This document shows, one piece after another, positions 9,188 through 17,798 of a DNA stretch of 64,000 nucleotides. A program made the translations under genes and the position numbers. Under the pieces are notes generated by a model. The model had not been told where the DNA came from. It ran no database searches and saw nothing but the letters and a program-made list of their open reading frames with translations. The first letter of the stretch is position 1, and the number at the start of each line of letters is the position of its first letter. Source of the DNA: Rhizobium sp. P40RR-XXII (lineage in GTDB: Bacteria; Pseudomonadota; Alphaproteobacteria; Rhizobiales; Rhizobiaceae); assembly GCF_012641405.1 (NCBI RefSeq), contig NZ_JABAII010000006.1, positions 1-64,000 on the forward strand, in the 5' to 3' direction.

Positions 9188-9590
9188 CGGAAACTCCTTT
9201 TGTAATGACCCCACGAGCCCCCGGAGCCGCGCGGCCTTGCCTATTAAGATCGCCTGCATGTCGCCAAGGTGACGGCTCCATGAAGTTTCGGTTAACGCCC
9301 CCAGCGCAGATGCCGCGAGAAGCGGTTTCGTCGCGCGAGACATTCGCGCGCCGAGATCAGCTGGCGCCGCATTCCTGGACACAAAGGTGCCGGACGCTCC
9401 CGCGAAAAGGCCCATAAACAAAGAGGACTCTAGGCGCTTGAGCCAGCGCGCCGCTGGCTATCGGCTCGCTGTCGATCAATGCCGCATCGCAATCGGAGAT
9501 CAGAAACTCTATCGTCATGCCGAGGGCATTACGTTACATATGTTACACCTTTGTGATGTTTGTAACTTTTAGCCGTTTGGGCAGGGAAAT
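9188..9590. other. Divergent control region between SBP operon and SorC regulator
   Basis: 403 bases without a supportable gene between the two divergent start codons. It should hold promoters for both directions. Apparent reading frames here are extensions of the flanking genes. The part next to the regulator (9525-9570) is AT-rich and contains the repeated GTTACA motif reported separately. Confidence 0.5.
9533..9566. promoter_or_regulatory. Candidate SorC-type operator (GTTACA repeats)
   Basis: GTTACA occurs at 9533-9538 and 9542-9547 and in inverted form, TGTAAC, at 9561-9566. The first two flank the palindrome ACATATGT. Such clustered half-sites next to a SorC-family gene are typical of its autoregulatory and target operator. 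Binding is inferred only from position and symmetry. Confidence 0.45.
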
Positions 9591-10526
9591 ATGAAATTGC
9601 ACGAGATGAAGGTCCGGGCGGCATGGCTCTACCACGTGGAAGGCCTGACCCAGGCGCAGATCGCCGAGCGCATGACCCTTACCCGCCGGCGGGTGAACGA
9701 ATTGCTCGCCGCCGCCATGGAAGAAGGGATTGTCAGAGTGAGCTTCGCCTCACCGCTCACCGCTAGCATCGAGCTTGAATCGCGCTTATGCGAGCGCTTC
9801 GGCCTCGAGGGTACGGTCGTGGTTCCGACGCCGGCCGATCCGCGCCTTCTCCATCGGGCGATCGGCCGTGGCGCCGCAGCCTATCTGGATCGGCTGATCC
9901 AGGCACGCAGGCCGCGCTCGATCGGCGTTGGCTGGGGCGCGACACTGCGCGAAACGGTGAGCCACATGACACCCGCAAGCGAAGCGCAGATCGAGGTGCG
10001 CTCGATGATGGGCGGGCTGGCGCACGGCTCGGAAATCAACACGTTTGAAATCGTGCGCGGCTTCGCCCAGGTGCTGAAGGCGGAATGCCATTATTTCCTC
10101 GCTCCGATCTATGCAGAATGCCCACAATCGCGCGCGGCGATCATCTCGCAATCCGTTTTCGAAGGAATTTTCCGCAAGACCTGCGAGGTCGATATTTCCT
10201 TCCTGAGCGTCGGCGATATGACCCGGCAATCGCTGCAGGTGCGCTATGGCCTGCCGGCCGACACGGATGTCGAAAGCCTTGCCGTAGTCGGCGCGGTTGG
10301 AGACCTGCTCGGCCACTATCTCGGCGCGGACGGCAATCCCGTCGACCATCCGCTGAACGGAAAAGTGCTTGCCCCGGATCTCGTCGATTATCGCCGCATA
10401 CCCTGTCGCATCCTCGCTTCCGGCGGTGCGCACAAGCAAGCAATCCTGCGCGCGGCCATCCGGGCCGGACTGGCAACGTCACTCGTTACCGATGAGGAAA
10501 GCGCCAAGCTGTTGTTATCAGCCTGA
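9591..10526 (+). CDS. SorC/DeoR-type transcriptional regulator with sugar-phosphate-binding domain
   Basis: A 311-residue regulator. Residues 1-55 form a helix-turn-helix of the SorC type (AAWLYHVEGLTQAQIAERM, then TRRRVNELLAAAMEEGIV). Residues 60-311 are the sugar-binding domain related to glucosamine-6-phosphate isomerase folds, with the conserved GVGWGATL effector-loop and MMGGLAHGSEIN segments. SorC regulators usually sense a phosphorylated sugar or polyol made from the transported compound. That fits a phosphodiesterase that would release a sugar or glycerol phosphate after import through the divergent operon. GGGCAGGGAAAT precedes the ATG. Regulation of the divergent operon is inferred from adjacency. 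Confidence 0.9.
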   Translation: MKLHEMKVRAAWLYHVEGLTQAQIAERMTLTRRRVNELLAAAMEEGIVRVSFASPLTASIELESRLCERFGLEGTVVVPTPADPRLLHRAIGRGAAAYLDRLIQARRPRSIGVGWGATLRETVSHMTPASEAQIEVRSMMGGLAHGSEINTFEIVRGFAQVLKAECHYFLAPIYAECPQSRAAIISQSVFEGIFRKTCEVDISFLSVGDMTRQSLQVRYGLPADTDVESLAVVGAVGDLLGHYLGADGNPVDHPLNGKVLAPDLVDYRRIPCRILASGGAHKQAILRAAIRAGLATSLVTDEESAKLLLSA

Positions 10527-10559
10527 CGACATCGGGCAGCAAAAGTTCTTGAAAATACT

Positions 10560-11951
10560 TTAGACTTCTGGTGCCATTTGCCTGTCCTTGACCAGCCGCG
10601 CCGGTAAACTGACGGTGACTGACAATCCGCCGAGATTGGAGCGGGCAAGCGTCAGCCTGCCGTCATAGGCCTCGACGAGATCCTTGGCGATCGCAAGACC
10701 GAAACCGGTTCCGGCGATGCTTTCGTCCAGTCGCCGGCCACGGCGGATAAAGGCGATCTCCGCATCTTCCGGCAGGCCCGGACCATCATCCTCGATGAGC
10801 AACTTCACTCCTTCGAGTTCGGGCAGCAGCGACAGGCAAACCTTAACCCTTCCCGTCGCCCACTTCCTGGCATTGTCGATCAGGTTGCCGGTAATGTCGG
10901 CGAAATCCGCTTCGTCCATCGCCAGCCACATCTCCGTGGGTGCCGCGAGCTCGAATTCGATCTCCCGCTCCGCCGACAGGCGCCGCATGACCGAGATAAT
11001 CTTCTGCAGGTCCGCGCTGGCATCCATGACGCCGACCGTATGGGCGGCCGCCAGGCTCGCGCGGGTCTGCGCCAGCGTCCGCTTGATCTGTGCGTCCATG
11101 CGGCTGACCTCCGCCTGGATTGCCGCCGCGCGCTCTGACATGCCCTCTTCCGAAAGCATCCGCGCCGTCGCTTCGAGCGCCGCCAGCGGCGTCTTGAGGC
11201 CATGCGCGAGATCGCCGGCACGGGCGCGCGCCTGGGTCAATTGCGTCTCGCGGGAGGCCAGCAGCCCGTTGAGATCGTCCACGAGAGGCTGGACCTCGCG
11301 CGGAAACTGTCCGGTGATCTTTCGTGCGGATCGCTCTTGCACCGCCATCAATGCCGTACGGAGATCGTTCAGCGGCTGCAATCCATAGCGCAGAAATACC
11401 ACGACAGCCCCGATCAGGGCGATCGACAGCACGCCAAGAGAGGGTGCCATGGCATAGAAGAAGCGCCAGCGCGCCGGCGCAAGCTCGCTATTATCGAGCG
11501 CCATGACGATATCGACGATCTGGTCGCCCGTGGCCGAGGGGATCGAAATAGACCGTTCGACGGCGAGAAGTCGGCTGCCGTTCGGCCCTTTCATATCCGT
11601 CGCCCGGCCGGCATCGCGAGGGCGGGCACGAAGCCAGGGCAGGTTCTGTTCCCAGAGCGATTGGGAGCGCAGCTCGACAGTGCCGTTGCGCCCGACCTGC
11701 CAATAGAAGCCGCCATTCGGGATGCCGAAGCGGGGATCCGTCGGCGTATCGTCGAGGAAGAGCTGATTGGAGGAATTTATGTCGACCGCCGCTAGCAGAA
11801 CGCGCAGTTCCTCGTCTATCTCGGAAAGCGCGAGTGCCCTCACCGCCAGCCCGGAGATGGCGTTGATGCCGACCCCGGCAAGAAAGGTTGCAACGATGAT
11901 AGCCACTACAGAACCCAGCAGCAACCGTCCCCGCAGCGAGAACGGTGTCAT
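10560..11951 (-). CDS. Sensor histidine kinase (PhoQ-like)
   Basis: Membrane sensor kinase of 463 residues. A first helix at about 9-30 and a second at about 168-190 enclose a periplasmic domain of about 135 residues. The HAMP-like linker follows, then the phosphoacceptor H250 in AHGLKTPLAALEA. The ATPase part has the N box NLIDNARKW, G1 DDGPG and G2 GTGFGLAIAK. The periplasmic region (DPRFGIPNGGFYWQV) resembles PhoQ/FeuQ-type sensors, so divalent cations, pH or envelope stress are plausible signals. Its ATG overlaps the response regulator stop by four bases. Family certain, signal unknown. Confidence 0.93.
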   Translation of the reverse strand: MTPFSLRGRLLLGSVVAIIVATFLAGVGINAISGLAVRALALSEIDEELRVLLAAVDINSSNQLFLDDTPTDPRFGIPNGGFYWQVGRNGTVELRSQSLWEQNLPWLRARPRDAGRATDMKGPNGSRLLAVERSISIPSATGDQIVDIVMALDNSELAPARWRFFYAMAPSLGVLSIALIGAVVVFLRYGLQPLNDLRTALMAVQERSARKITGQFPREVQPLVDDLNGLLASRETQLTQARARAGDLAHGLKTPLAALEATARMLSEEGMSERAAAIQAEVSRMDAQIKRTLAQTRASLAAAHTVGVMDASADLQKIISVMRRLSAEREIEFELAAPTEMWLAMDEADFADITGNLIDNARKWATGRVKVCLSLLPELEGVKLLIEDDGPGLPEDAEIAFIRRGRRLDESIAGTGFGLAIAKDLVEAYDGRLTLARSNLGGLSVTVSLPARLVKDRQMAPEV

Positions 11952-12619
11952 GACGGCGGCGCCTCGCGCGGAATGATATAGCCCTGGCCGCGGCGGGTCT
12001 CGATAATAGTCCCATTGAATTTGCGCCGCAGGCGCGCGACGACGACCTCAAGCGCGTTCGACAGAAGCTCCGTTTCCTCGTCATAGATACTCTCGGCGAT
12101 TTGCGATCGCGACAGGACGGTACCGGCATTGTGCATCAAATAGGCCAGAAGCCGATATTCGAGAGCCGTGACCTGCACCGGCTGCCCGCGAAACGAAACC
12201 GTGCGCTGGCGCGTGTCGAGCTCCAGCACGCCATTGGAGAGGATAGGAGAGGATTGCCCGGCCGCGCGGCGCATCAGGGCGCGTACACGGGCCAAAAGTT
12301 CCTCCATGCGGAAGGGTTTGGTCAAATAATCGTCGGCGCCGGCATCCATGCCATCGACCTTGTCGCGCCATCCGTCACGGGCCGTCAATATGATGACAGG
12401 CATGCCGCGCCGCTCAGCACGCCAGCGTCGCAAGACCGTCAGGCCATCGAGCTTCGGCAACCCAAGATCGAGGATCACGAGATCGAAATGCTCGATATCA
12501 CCGCGATACCATGCCTCTTCGCCGTTGCTTACGGTCGAGACGATATAGTGCTGGTCTTCCAGGCAGCGGCGCATATCCGCTACGATGCTGGGCTCGTCCT
12601 CGGCTATCAGAATGCGCAT
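11948..12619 (-). CDS. OmpR/PhoP-family response regulator
   Basis: Response regulator of 223 residues. The receiver domain has the acidic pair (AEDE at 7-10), phosphoacceptor D51 in ILDLGLPKLDG, T83 in ILTAR and the conserved lysine in LTKPF. The C-terminal winged helix (about 125-218) has the OmpR recognition region NALEVVVARLRRK. It lies in an operon: a PepSY-domain protein gene ends 5 bases upstream and the kinase starts by a 4-base overlap. The paired kinase H250 should phosphorylate D51. Targets are unknown; the divergent NRPS gene is an obvious candidate because only 148 bp separate the two transcripts. Confidence 0.94.
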   Translation of the reverse strand: MRILIAEDEPSIVADMRRCLEDQHYIVSTVSNGEEAWYRGDIEHFDLVILDLGLPKLDGLTVLRRWRAERRGMPVIILTARDGWRDKVDGMDAGADDYLTKPFRMEELLARVRALMRRAAGQSSPILSNGVLELDTRQRTVSFRGQPVQVTALEYRLLAYLMHNAGTVLSRSQIAESIYDEETELLSNALEVVVARLRRKFNGTIIETRRGQGYIIPREAPPS

Positions 12620-12624
12620 CGTCG

Positions 12625-12966
12625 TCAGCGTCTCTCGATCACGGCGAGCGTTGTGCCATCGAGCACGATATCACCACGCTTGCCGTCGGGTTTCAGCACG
12701 CGCACGGCATAGGCCTGATGGCCGGCGCGGCGAACCCGCTTGATTCGCAGCACCCGTCCAGGCATTTCGCGCGCCACGACGGCATAGATGTCGCGCAGCG
12801 GCCGCAGCGTACCGGCGTCCTCCACCAGCACGCTGTTATGCGAGCGGGCCGATGCCTCCATGCCTATGGAACTTAGCGAAGCTGCCACCAGGAGAACGGA
12901 CAGTCGGCGGGGCCAGCCGGCTCTTCGCTCGAATATGCGCAACGATATCAATCCTTCTTCACACAT
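12625..12966 (-). CDS. Exported PepSY-domain protein, first gene of the two-component operon
   Basis: Small protein of up to 113 residues. After a basic stretch a hydrophobic segment (LSVLLVAASLSSIGM) and an ASARS site look like a signal peptide. The mature part is about 70 residues and has the PepSY pattern (LRDIYAVVAREMPGRVLRIKRV, here given as two pieces: LRDIYAVVARE and GRVLRIKRV, then AYAVRVLKPDGKR). PepSY proteins of this size are often encoded before PhoPQ-like systems and are thought to inhibit proteases or modulate the sensor in the periplasm. No strong ribosome site precedes ATG 12966; a TTG about 30 bases downstream preceded by AAGAAGGA could be the true start. Confidence 0.75.
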   Translation of the reverse strand: MCEEGLISLRIFERRAGWPRRLSVLLVAASLSSIGMEASARSHNSVLVEDAGTLRPLRDIYAVVAREMPGRVLRIKRVRRAGHQAYAVRVLKPDGKRGDIVLDGTTLAVIERR

Positions 12967-13072
12967 GCAGGTCGCATCCCGCTTCGGTCAAATATAGCTT
13001 TCTCAACATTACAGTTCCCTGACAATCCCCGTAAGAGAGCTGCAAATTGGAAGGTGTATAAGCGTTGACAGA

Positions 13073-13090
13073 TGGCACGCTGATTGTGCC
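13073..13090 (+). promoter_or_regulatory. Sigma-54-like element / dyad upstream of the NRPS gene
   Basis: TGGCACG-N4-TTGTG at 13073-13088 matches the sigma-54 consensus except that the -12 GC is GT. The same bases form a dyad GGCAC-N7-GTGCC. A TTGACA lies directly upstream at 13065-13070 but has no good -10 partner. It sits 25-40 bases before the NRPS start codon. Either a promoter or an operator for the divergent regulator is possible; neither is proven. Confidence 0.3.
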
Positions 13091-13114
13091 GAGTTTCGTT
13101 CCGCAGAAGTTACC

Positions 13115-16100
13115 ATGACTATCCAGATTTCGTCGATTACTTCAAATGCCAGCCTCTCGGTTTCCTCAGGCGGCATCCGGCCTGAGTTCCTCCGCAACGA
13201 GACGCTCGTGGACATCTTCAGGGCAACGGTGGCAACTAGCCCCGACAAGACGGCACTGACCCTGATCGGAACCGATCAGGCGATGACTTATGCCGAGCTT
13301 GACCGGCTGTCCGATGAGGCTGCGCGCGCACTGAGCCGCCGCGGCATCGGCCCCGGCGATTTTGTCGGCCTGTGGTTCCAGCGTTCCCTCGAGCTTCATG
13401 TCGCGCTTCTCGCAATCCTCAAGGCCGGCGCCGCCTACATCCCCTTCGATGCGGCCGCCCCCGCGGATCGTGTCGCCGTCAGCCTTGCCGATTGTGGCGC
13501 GAAATGGCTGCTGACGCACGGCGAGAAGGCCGCGCTTGCACCGGCCTTCGATGGCCAGACGCTTATCCTCAAGGCGCTGCTTTCCGAAGACGATGCGGAC
13601 ATCGTTCCACGCGTTGCCGCCCATGACGATCCCGCTTATGCGATCTATACGTCCGGCTCCACCGGCAAGCCGAAAGGCATCGTCATTACGCATGGGAACA
13701 TCTGCCATTACCTGCGGGCAGGCAACGATGTCCTGGGGCTCGTCGAATCGGATGTCGTCCTTCAGCAGGCATCGGTTGCCTTCGATCTTTCGCTGGAAGA
13801 AATATTTGTTCCCTATCTGGTCGGCGCGACGCTGAAGGTCGCGACATCGGACGTCATGGCCGAGCTCGACAGGCTCGCAGATGTTCTGGAAACGGAAAAG
13901 ATCACGGTCATCGACACGGTGCCGACCCTGCTCACCATGTTGGAACGCGACGTCGAAAGCCTGCGCGTCATCATCGTTGGCGGCGAAGCGTGCCCGCCGG
14001 CGATCGTCAGCCGATTCTCCAAACCCGGACGGCGCCTGGTCAACACCTACGGCCCCACCGAGACGACGGTCGTGGCGACCTATGCCGAGCTCGATCCGTC
14101 GCGGCCGATCACGATCGGCTCCCCGATCGCCAATACGACCGCCTATGTCGTTGACGAAAACCTGCGGCTTGTTCCGCGTGGCGATACCGGCGAATTGCTG
14201 ATCGGTGGGCCGGGTGTAGCCGCCGGATACAGAAACCTGCCGCAGCTCACCGCTGCCAAGTTCATCGCCAATACTTTCGCGACCCATGACGATCCGGTGC
14301 TCTATCGCAGCGGCGACGCCGTTTTGATGGATGAAGACGGTCAGCTCCATTTCCTCGGACGCATCGACGACCAGGTCAAGATTCGCGGCTATCGCATCGA
14401 GCTGGGGGAGATCGAGACCGTCGTCGGCGAACTTCCGGACGTGAAGGCAGCCTCCGTCGTCGTGCACCGGCCGTCGGATGGCGAGGAAATGCTGGTCGCC
14501 CATGTTGTGACGACGGGCTACAGCTTCGATCGCGAAAAGGCGCGCGCCGTATTGGCGGCCAAGCTGCCGCCCTATATGGTGCCTGCCGCCTGGCACAGCC
14601 ACGTGTCGCTGCCACGGCTGCCCTCCGGCAAGATCGACCGTAAGACGCTTGCCGCGATTCCGTTGGCAAGCGATCAGTCGACCCAGGCGCAGGAGCCGCC
14701 GCGTACATGGACCGAAGCCCAGCTGCTGAAGGCAGCGACCGAGGCGCTTCGCCTGCGCTCCATCAATTTCGAGGCGGACTTCTTCACCGAGCTCGGCGGC
14801 CATTCCATGCTGGCGGCCCGGTTCGTTTCTGAGGTCCGCAAGATCCCGCTGCTGGCGGGGATCGCCTTGCGCGACGTCTATGCCGGCCGCACCTTGCGGG
14901 GCATTGCGGCGCTCCTCGAGCAACGGGCCGAGCGCGCCTCCGGGCAGGAACTCAAGAATTTCGAGCCGGCTCCCTGGCGCCGACGCTTCTTCTGCGGCCT
15001 GGCCCAAGCCGTGGTGCTGCCCTTTATCGTCGCGATCGCAACGCTGCAATGGATCGGCCTGCTGCTCGCTTCGATCCTGTTGATCGATGACGGCGCATCG
15101 GTCTGGAACGAGATCCTCATCCTCGGCGGCGTCTATCTCGGCCTCAATCTCGGCGAAAAGCTTATCGTCATCGCGCTTAAATGGCTCGTCATCGGCCGCA
15201 CGCGCCCAGGCGTCTATCCGCTGTGGGGCACCTATTATTTTCGCATCTGGCTGATGCAACGCATCGTTCAGCTCACGGCTCCGAAATTCCTCAAGGGCTC
15301 GCCGCTCATTCGCGTCTATATGCGGGCACTTGGCGCCAAGGTTGGCCAGGATGCGATGATCGACGAGTTCGAAGAAGGCGCAATCGATCTCGTGCGCGTC
15401 GGCGCGAGATCCAGCCTCGGCGTCAAGATCAAGCTCGCCAATGTCGAAGTCATCGGCAATGAGATCCATGTCGGCACGATCGACATCGGTGAAGGCGTGC
15501 AGATCGGCAATGGCTGCGTCATCGGCCACAATGTCGAGATCGGCGACGGCGCTATCATCGGCGATCTGACGGCGATCGCCGCGGGCACGCATGTCGAAGC
15601 CCATACCCGCTGGGATGGTTCGCCCGCTCGCAAGACCGGGCATGCCGAACACGAGGAGATGCCGGCGCATCCAGAATTGGGAATCGTCGGCCGTGTATTC
15701 CAGTTCGCCGCTTATTTCACCGCCTACAATGTCAGCCTCGTCATCGGCCTTCTGCCGATCTTCCCGGCCTTCTACCTGTTCGCTGCCGTGCAGGAGATGT
15801 TCTCTGCCGGTACCGACGAGCCTTTGTCCTGGGCAATGATCGCCGCTCTATCCTGGCCGGCCGCAATGCTGCTTATCGTCGTGTCCATGGTTGTCGTCGT
15901 GGCGCTCCGATGGGTGCTGCTGCCCCGCGTCGTACCGGGCCGCTACTCCATCTTCGGCAACCTGTATTTCCGCAAATGGGTCGTCGGCCTGACCACCGAG
16001 GCCATGCTGGAAACCCTGAATTCGCTCTATGCCACCGTCTTCATGCGCAATTGGTACCGGCTGATGGGCGCCAAGATCGGCAAGGGCACGGAGATCTCGG

Positions 16101-17158
16101 CCAACTTCGCCGGTCGCTACGACCTTATCGAAATGGGCCGCGACAACTTCATCGGCGACGAGACCATTTTCGGCGACGAGGAAATCCAGAACGGCTGGAT
16201 GGTCCTCAAGCGCCTGAAGACCGGCGACCGCTGCTTCTTCGGCAATTCCTCCGTCATCTCGCAGGGCGCCGTGATCGAGAGTGATTCACTCGTCGGCATC
16301 AAGACGCGCCTGCCGGACTCCCTGCATGTCAAGGCGGGCGAAACCTGGTGCGGCAGCCCCGCCTTCCAGTTCCCGACGCGCGAGCGGCTGCAGGCCGCGG
16401 CCACAAGCACCTACGCACCACCGTTGCGCATGCGCCTTGTCCGTGTCGTGTTCGAAGCCATGCATACCTCGCTGCCGACCGCGATCCTCATCGTCATGGC
16501 GCTCGCAATGTCCGACATGCTGGCAAGCGCGATCGACGACGGCGCCTGGGGCAGGCTGTTTTGGACGCTGATGGCCTCCGGCCTGGCAACGTCGGGCATC
16601 CTGTATCTGGTCGCAGTCGCCTTCAAATGGACGCTGATCGGCACCTACAAGCCCATGAACCGGCCGATGTGGTCCTGGTGGGCGATGCGCACCGAAGCCG
16701 TCGCGGTCTTTTATGGCGGGCTTGCCAGCAAGATGCTGCTCGACTACCTGCGCGGCACGCCCTTCCTGCCCTGGCTGCTACGCCCCTTCGGCGCGAAGAT
16801 CGGCCGCGGCGCATGGATCAACAGCACGGATATCTGCGAGTTTGATTGCACCGATATCGGCGACCATGCCGTGCTCAACATGGGATCCTGCCCGCAAACG
16901 CACCTCTATGAGGATCGCATCATGAAGGTGGGCCGCATCAGGATCGGCAACGGCGCATCCGTCGGCTCGGGCAGTACGGTCCTCTACGAGGCCAATGTCG
17001 GAGATTTCGCCGAGATCGGACTGTTGACCCTGGTCATGAAGGGCGAGGCCATCCCGGCAAGCACTTCATGGGTCGGAACGCCTGCCCAGGCCGTGCAAGC
17101 CGAGCAGGAACCTGCCCCTGTGGTTCAAAAAGAGGCCCTGCCCTCCGCGGCCGCGTGA
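13115..17158 (+). CDS. Pls/PosA-type non-ribosomal peptide synthetase, predicted homopolymer synthetase
   Basis: A 1347-residue membrane NRPS without a classical condensation domain. Adenylation domain at about 25-510: TSGSTGKPKG (A3), NTYGPTETT (A5), LYRSGD (A7), GRIDDQVKIRGYRIELGEIE (A8), LPSGKIDRK (A10). Carrier domain with LGGHS, serine 564 for the phosphopantetheine arm. Then three repeats, each a pair of membrane helices (about 628-690, 856-945, 1110-1195) followed by a left-handed hexapeptide-repeat domain (about 740-840, 985-1090, 1225-1325). This is the layout of epsilon-poly-L-lysine synthetase (Pls), where the three C-terminal domains join monomers by isopeptide bonds. Aligning to GrsA gives the specificity residues D224 L225 E228 D267 I287 G289 T311 V319 V320 K506, which suggests a basic amino acid. 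A phosphopantetheinyl transferase gene overlaps its stop. Product is inferred. Confidence 0.93.
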   Translation: MTIQISSITSNASLSVSSGGIRPEFLRNETLVDIFRATVATSPDKTALTLIGTDQAMTYAELDRLSDEAARALSRRGIGPGDFVGLWFQRSLELHVALLAILKAGAAYIPFDAAAPADRVAVSLADCGAKWLLTHGEKAALAPAFDGQTLILKALLSEDDADIVPRVAAHDDPAYAIYTSGSTGKPKGIVITHGNICHYLRAGNDVLGLVESDVVLQQASVAFDLSLEEIFVPYLVGATLKVATSDVMAELDRLADVLETEKITVIDTVPTLLTMLERDVESLRVIIVGGEACPPAIVSRFSKPGRRLVNTYGPTETTVVATYAELDPSRPITIGSPIANTTAYVVDENLRLVPRGDTGELLIGGPGVAAGYRNLPQLTAAKFIANTFATHDDPVLYRSGDAVLMDEDGQLHFLGRIDDQVKIRGYRIELGEIETVVGELPDVKAASVVVHRPSDGEEMLVAHVVTTGYSFDREKARAVLAAKLPPYMVPAAWHSHVSLPRLPSGKIDRKTLAAIPLASDQSTQAQEPPRTWTEAQLLKAATEALRLRSINFEADFFTELGGHSMLAARFVSEVRKIPLLAGIALRDVYAGRTLRGIAALLEQRAERASGQELKNFEPAPWRRRFFCGLAQAVVLPFIVAIATLQWIGLLLASILLIDDGASVWNEILILGGVYLGLNLGEKLIVIALKWLVIGRTRPGVYPLWGTYYFRIWLMQRIVQLTAPKFLKGSPLIRVYMRALGAKVGQDAMIDEFEEGAIDLVRVGARSSLGVKIKLANVEVIGNEIHVGTIDIGEGVQIGNGCVIGHNVEIGDGAIIGDLTAIAAGTHVEAHTRWDGSPARKTGHAEHEEMPAHPELGIVGRVFQFAAYFTAYNVSLVIGLLPIFPAFYLFAAVQEMFSAGTDEPLSWAMIAALSWPAAMLLIVVSMVVVVALRWVLLPRVVPGRYSIFGNLYFRKWVVGLTTEAMLETLNSLYATVFMRNWYRLMGAKIGKGTEISANFAGRYDLIEMGRDNFIGDETIFGDEEIQNGWMVLKRLKTGDRCFFGNSSVISQGAVIESDSLVGIKTRLPDSLHVKAGETWCGSPAFQFPTRERLQAAATSTYAPPLRMRLVRVVFEAMHTSLPTAILIVMALAMSDMLASAIDDGAWGRLFWTLMASGLATSGILYLVAVAFKWTLIGTYKPMNRPMWSWWAMRTEAVAVFYGGLASKMLLDYLRGTPFLPWLLRPFGAKIGRGAWINSTDICEFDCTDIGDHAVLNMGSCPQTHLYEDRIMKVGRIRIGNGASVGSGSTVLYEANVGDFAEIGLLTLVMKGEAIPASTSWVGTPAQAVQAEQEPAPVVQKEALPSAAA

Positions 17159-17784
17159 GCAGCGCCGTGACGGTTCCTCCATTCGAGGTCGTCCTGAGAG
17201 TTGCAGATGCGATCGCTGTCCTTACCCGCTCGGCTGCAGCCGAGCGGGAGGAGCGCGACGGAGCCGCGCAAGCCGCCTTGAGAAGCGCAGCGCAGCGGGA
17301 TGATCTCGTCATCTACCGCCGGCCGAGCGATCGGCCGGCGCTGAAACCTCCCCATCACGAACTCGGCGTTTCGCTCTCGCATCGTGCCGATTTGCTGCTG
17401 GCGGGCTTCTCGCCGGATACTGCTGTGGGCGTCGATATCGAGATTGAGGATATCAATGACTTCGACCCCGACGCTTTTGCCGCCGACCATTTCTCTCAAG
17501 GTGAAGCGGTCGCCATTGCCAGGCTCGATCCCGACGCGGCCCGCGAGGTCTGTTACCGCCTTTGGGTCGCCAAGGAAGCGGCATTGAAGATCAGCGGCCG
17601 CGGCATTTTCGATGGGCTTGACGAACCGGACCTGGCAAAGCATCTGGATCTTATTCGCATCGATGGTGCCAACGTCCGCCTCGAAGCTGGATCGCGATTA
17701 CCGCCGATCGCGGTGTCGGTAATCCGGCTTGCGGGGCCGACGGATCAGCCGATTTATTGCGCCCTTGCTCGTGATTTGAACTGA
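17155..17784 (+). CDS. 4'-phosphopantetheinyl transferase (Sfp type)
   Basis: Transfers phosphopantetheine from CoA to a carrier-protein serine, here presumably S564 of the overlapping NRPS. The family motifs are present: VGVDIEIEDIND (magnesium ligands D and E) and the second signature RLWVAKEAALKISGRG. Length of 209 residues is slightly short of Sfp but normal for proteobacterial members. No ATG fits; GTG at 17155 overlaps the NRPS stop codon (GTGA), a typical coupled start. A second GTG at 17167 is possible. Only 15 bases after its stop begins the IS relic, so the end of this operon may have been altered by insertion. Confidence 0.9.
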   Translation: MSSAVTVPPFEVVLRVADAIAVLTRSAAAEREERDGAAQAALRSAAQRDDLVIYRRPSDRPALKPPHHELGVSLSHRADLLLAGFSPDTAVGVDIEIEDINDFDPDAFAADHFSQGEAVAIARLDPDAAREVCYRLWVAKEAALKISGRGIFDGLDEPDLAKHLDLIRIDGANVRLEAGSRLPPIAVSVIRLAGPTDQPIYCALARDLN

Positions 17785-17798
17785 GGGTGCAGGTGGCG

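Noticed and set aside
13166..15670. 834-codon open frame on the minus strand opposite the synthetase gene
   Set aside because: It is a mirror of the GC-rich coding strand. It has no recognisable domain, while the opposite strand carries every NRPS motif.
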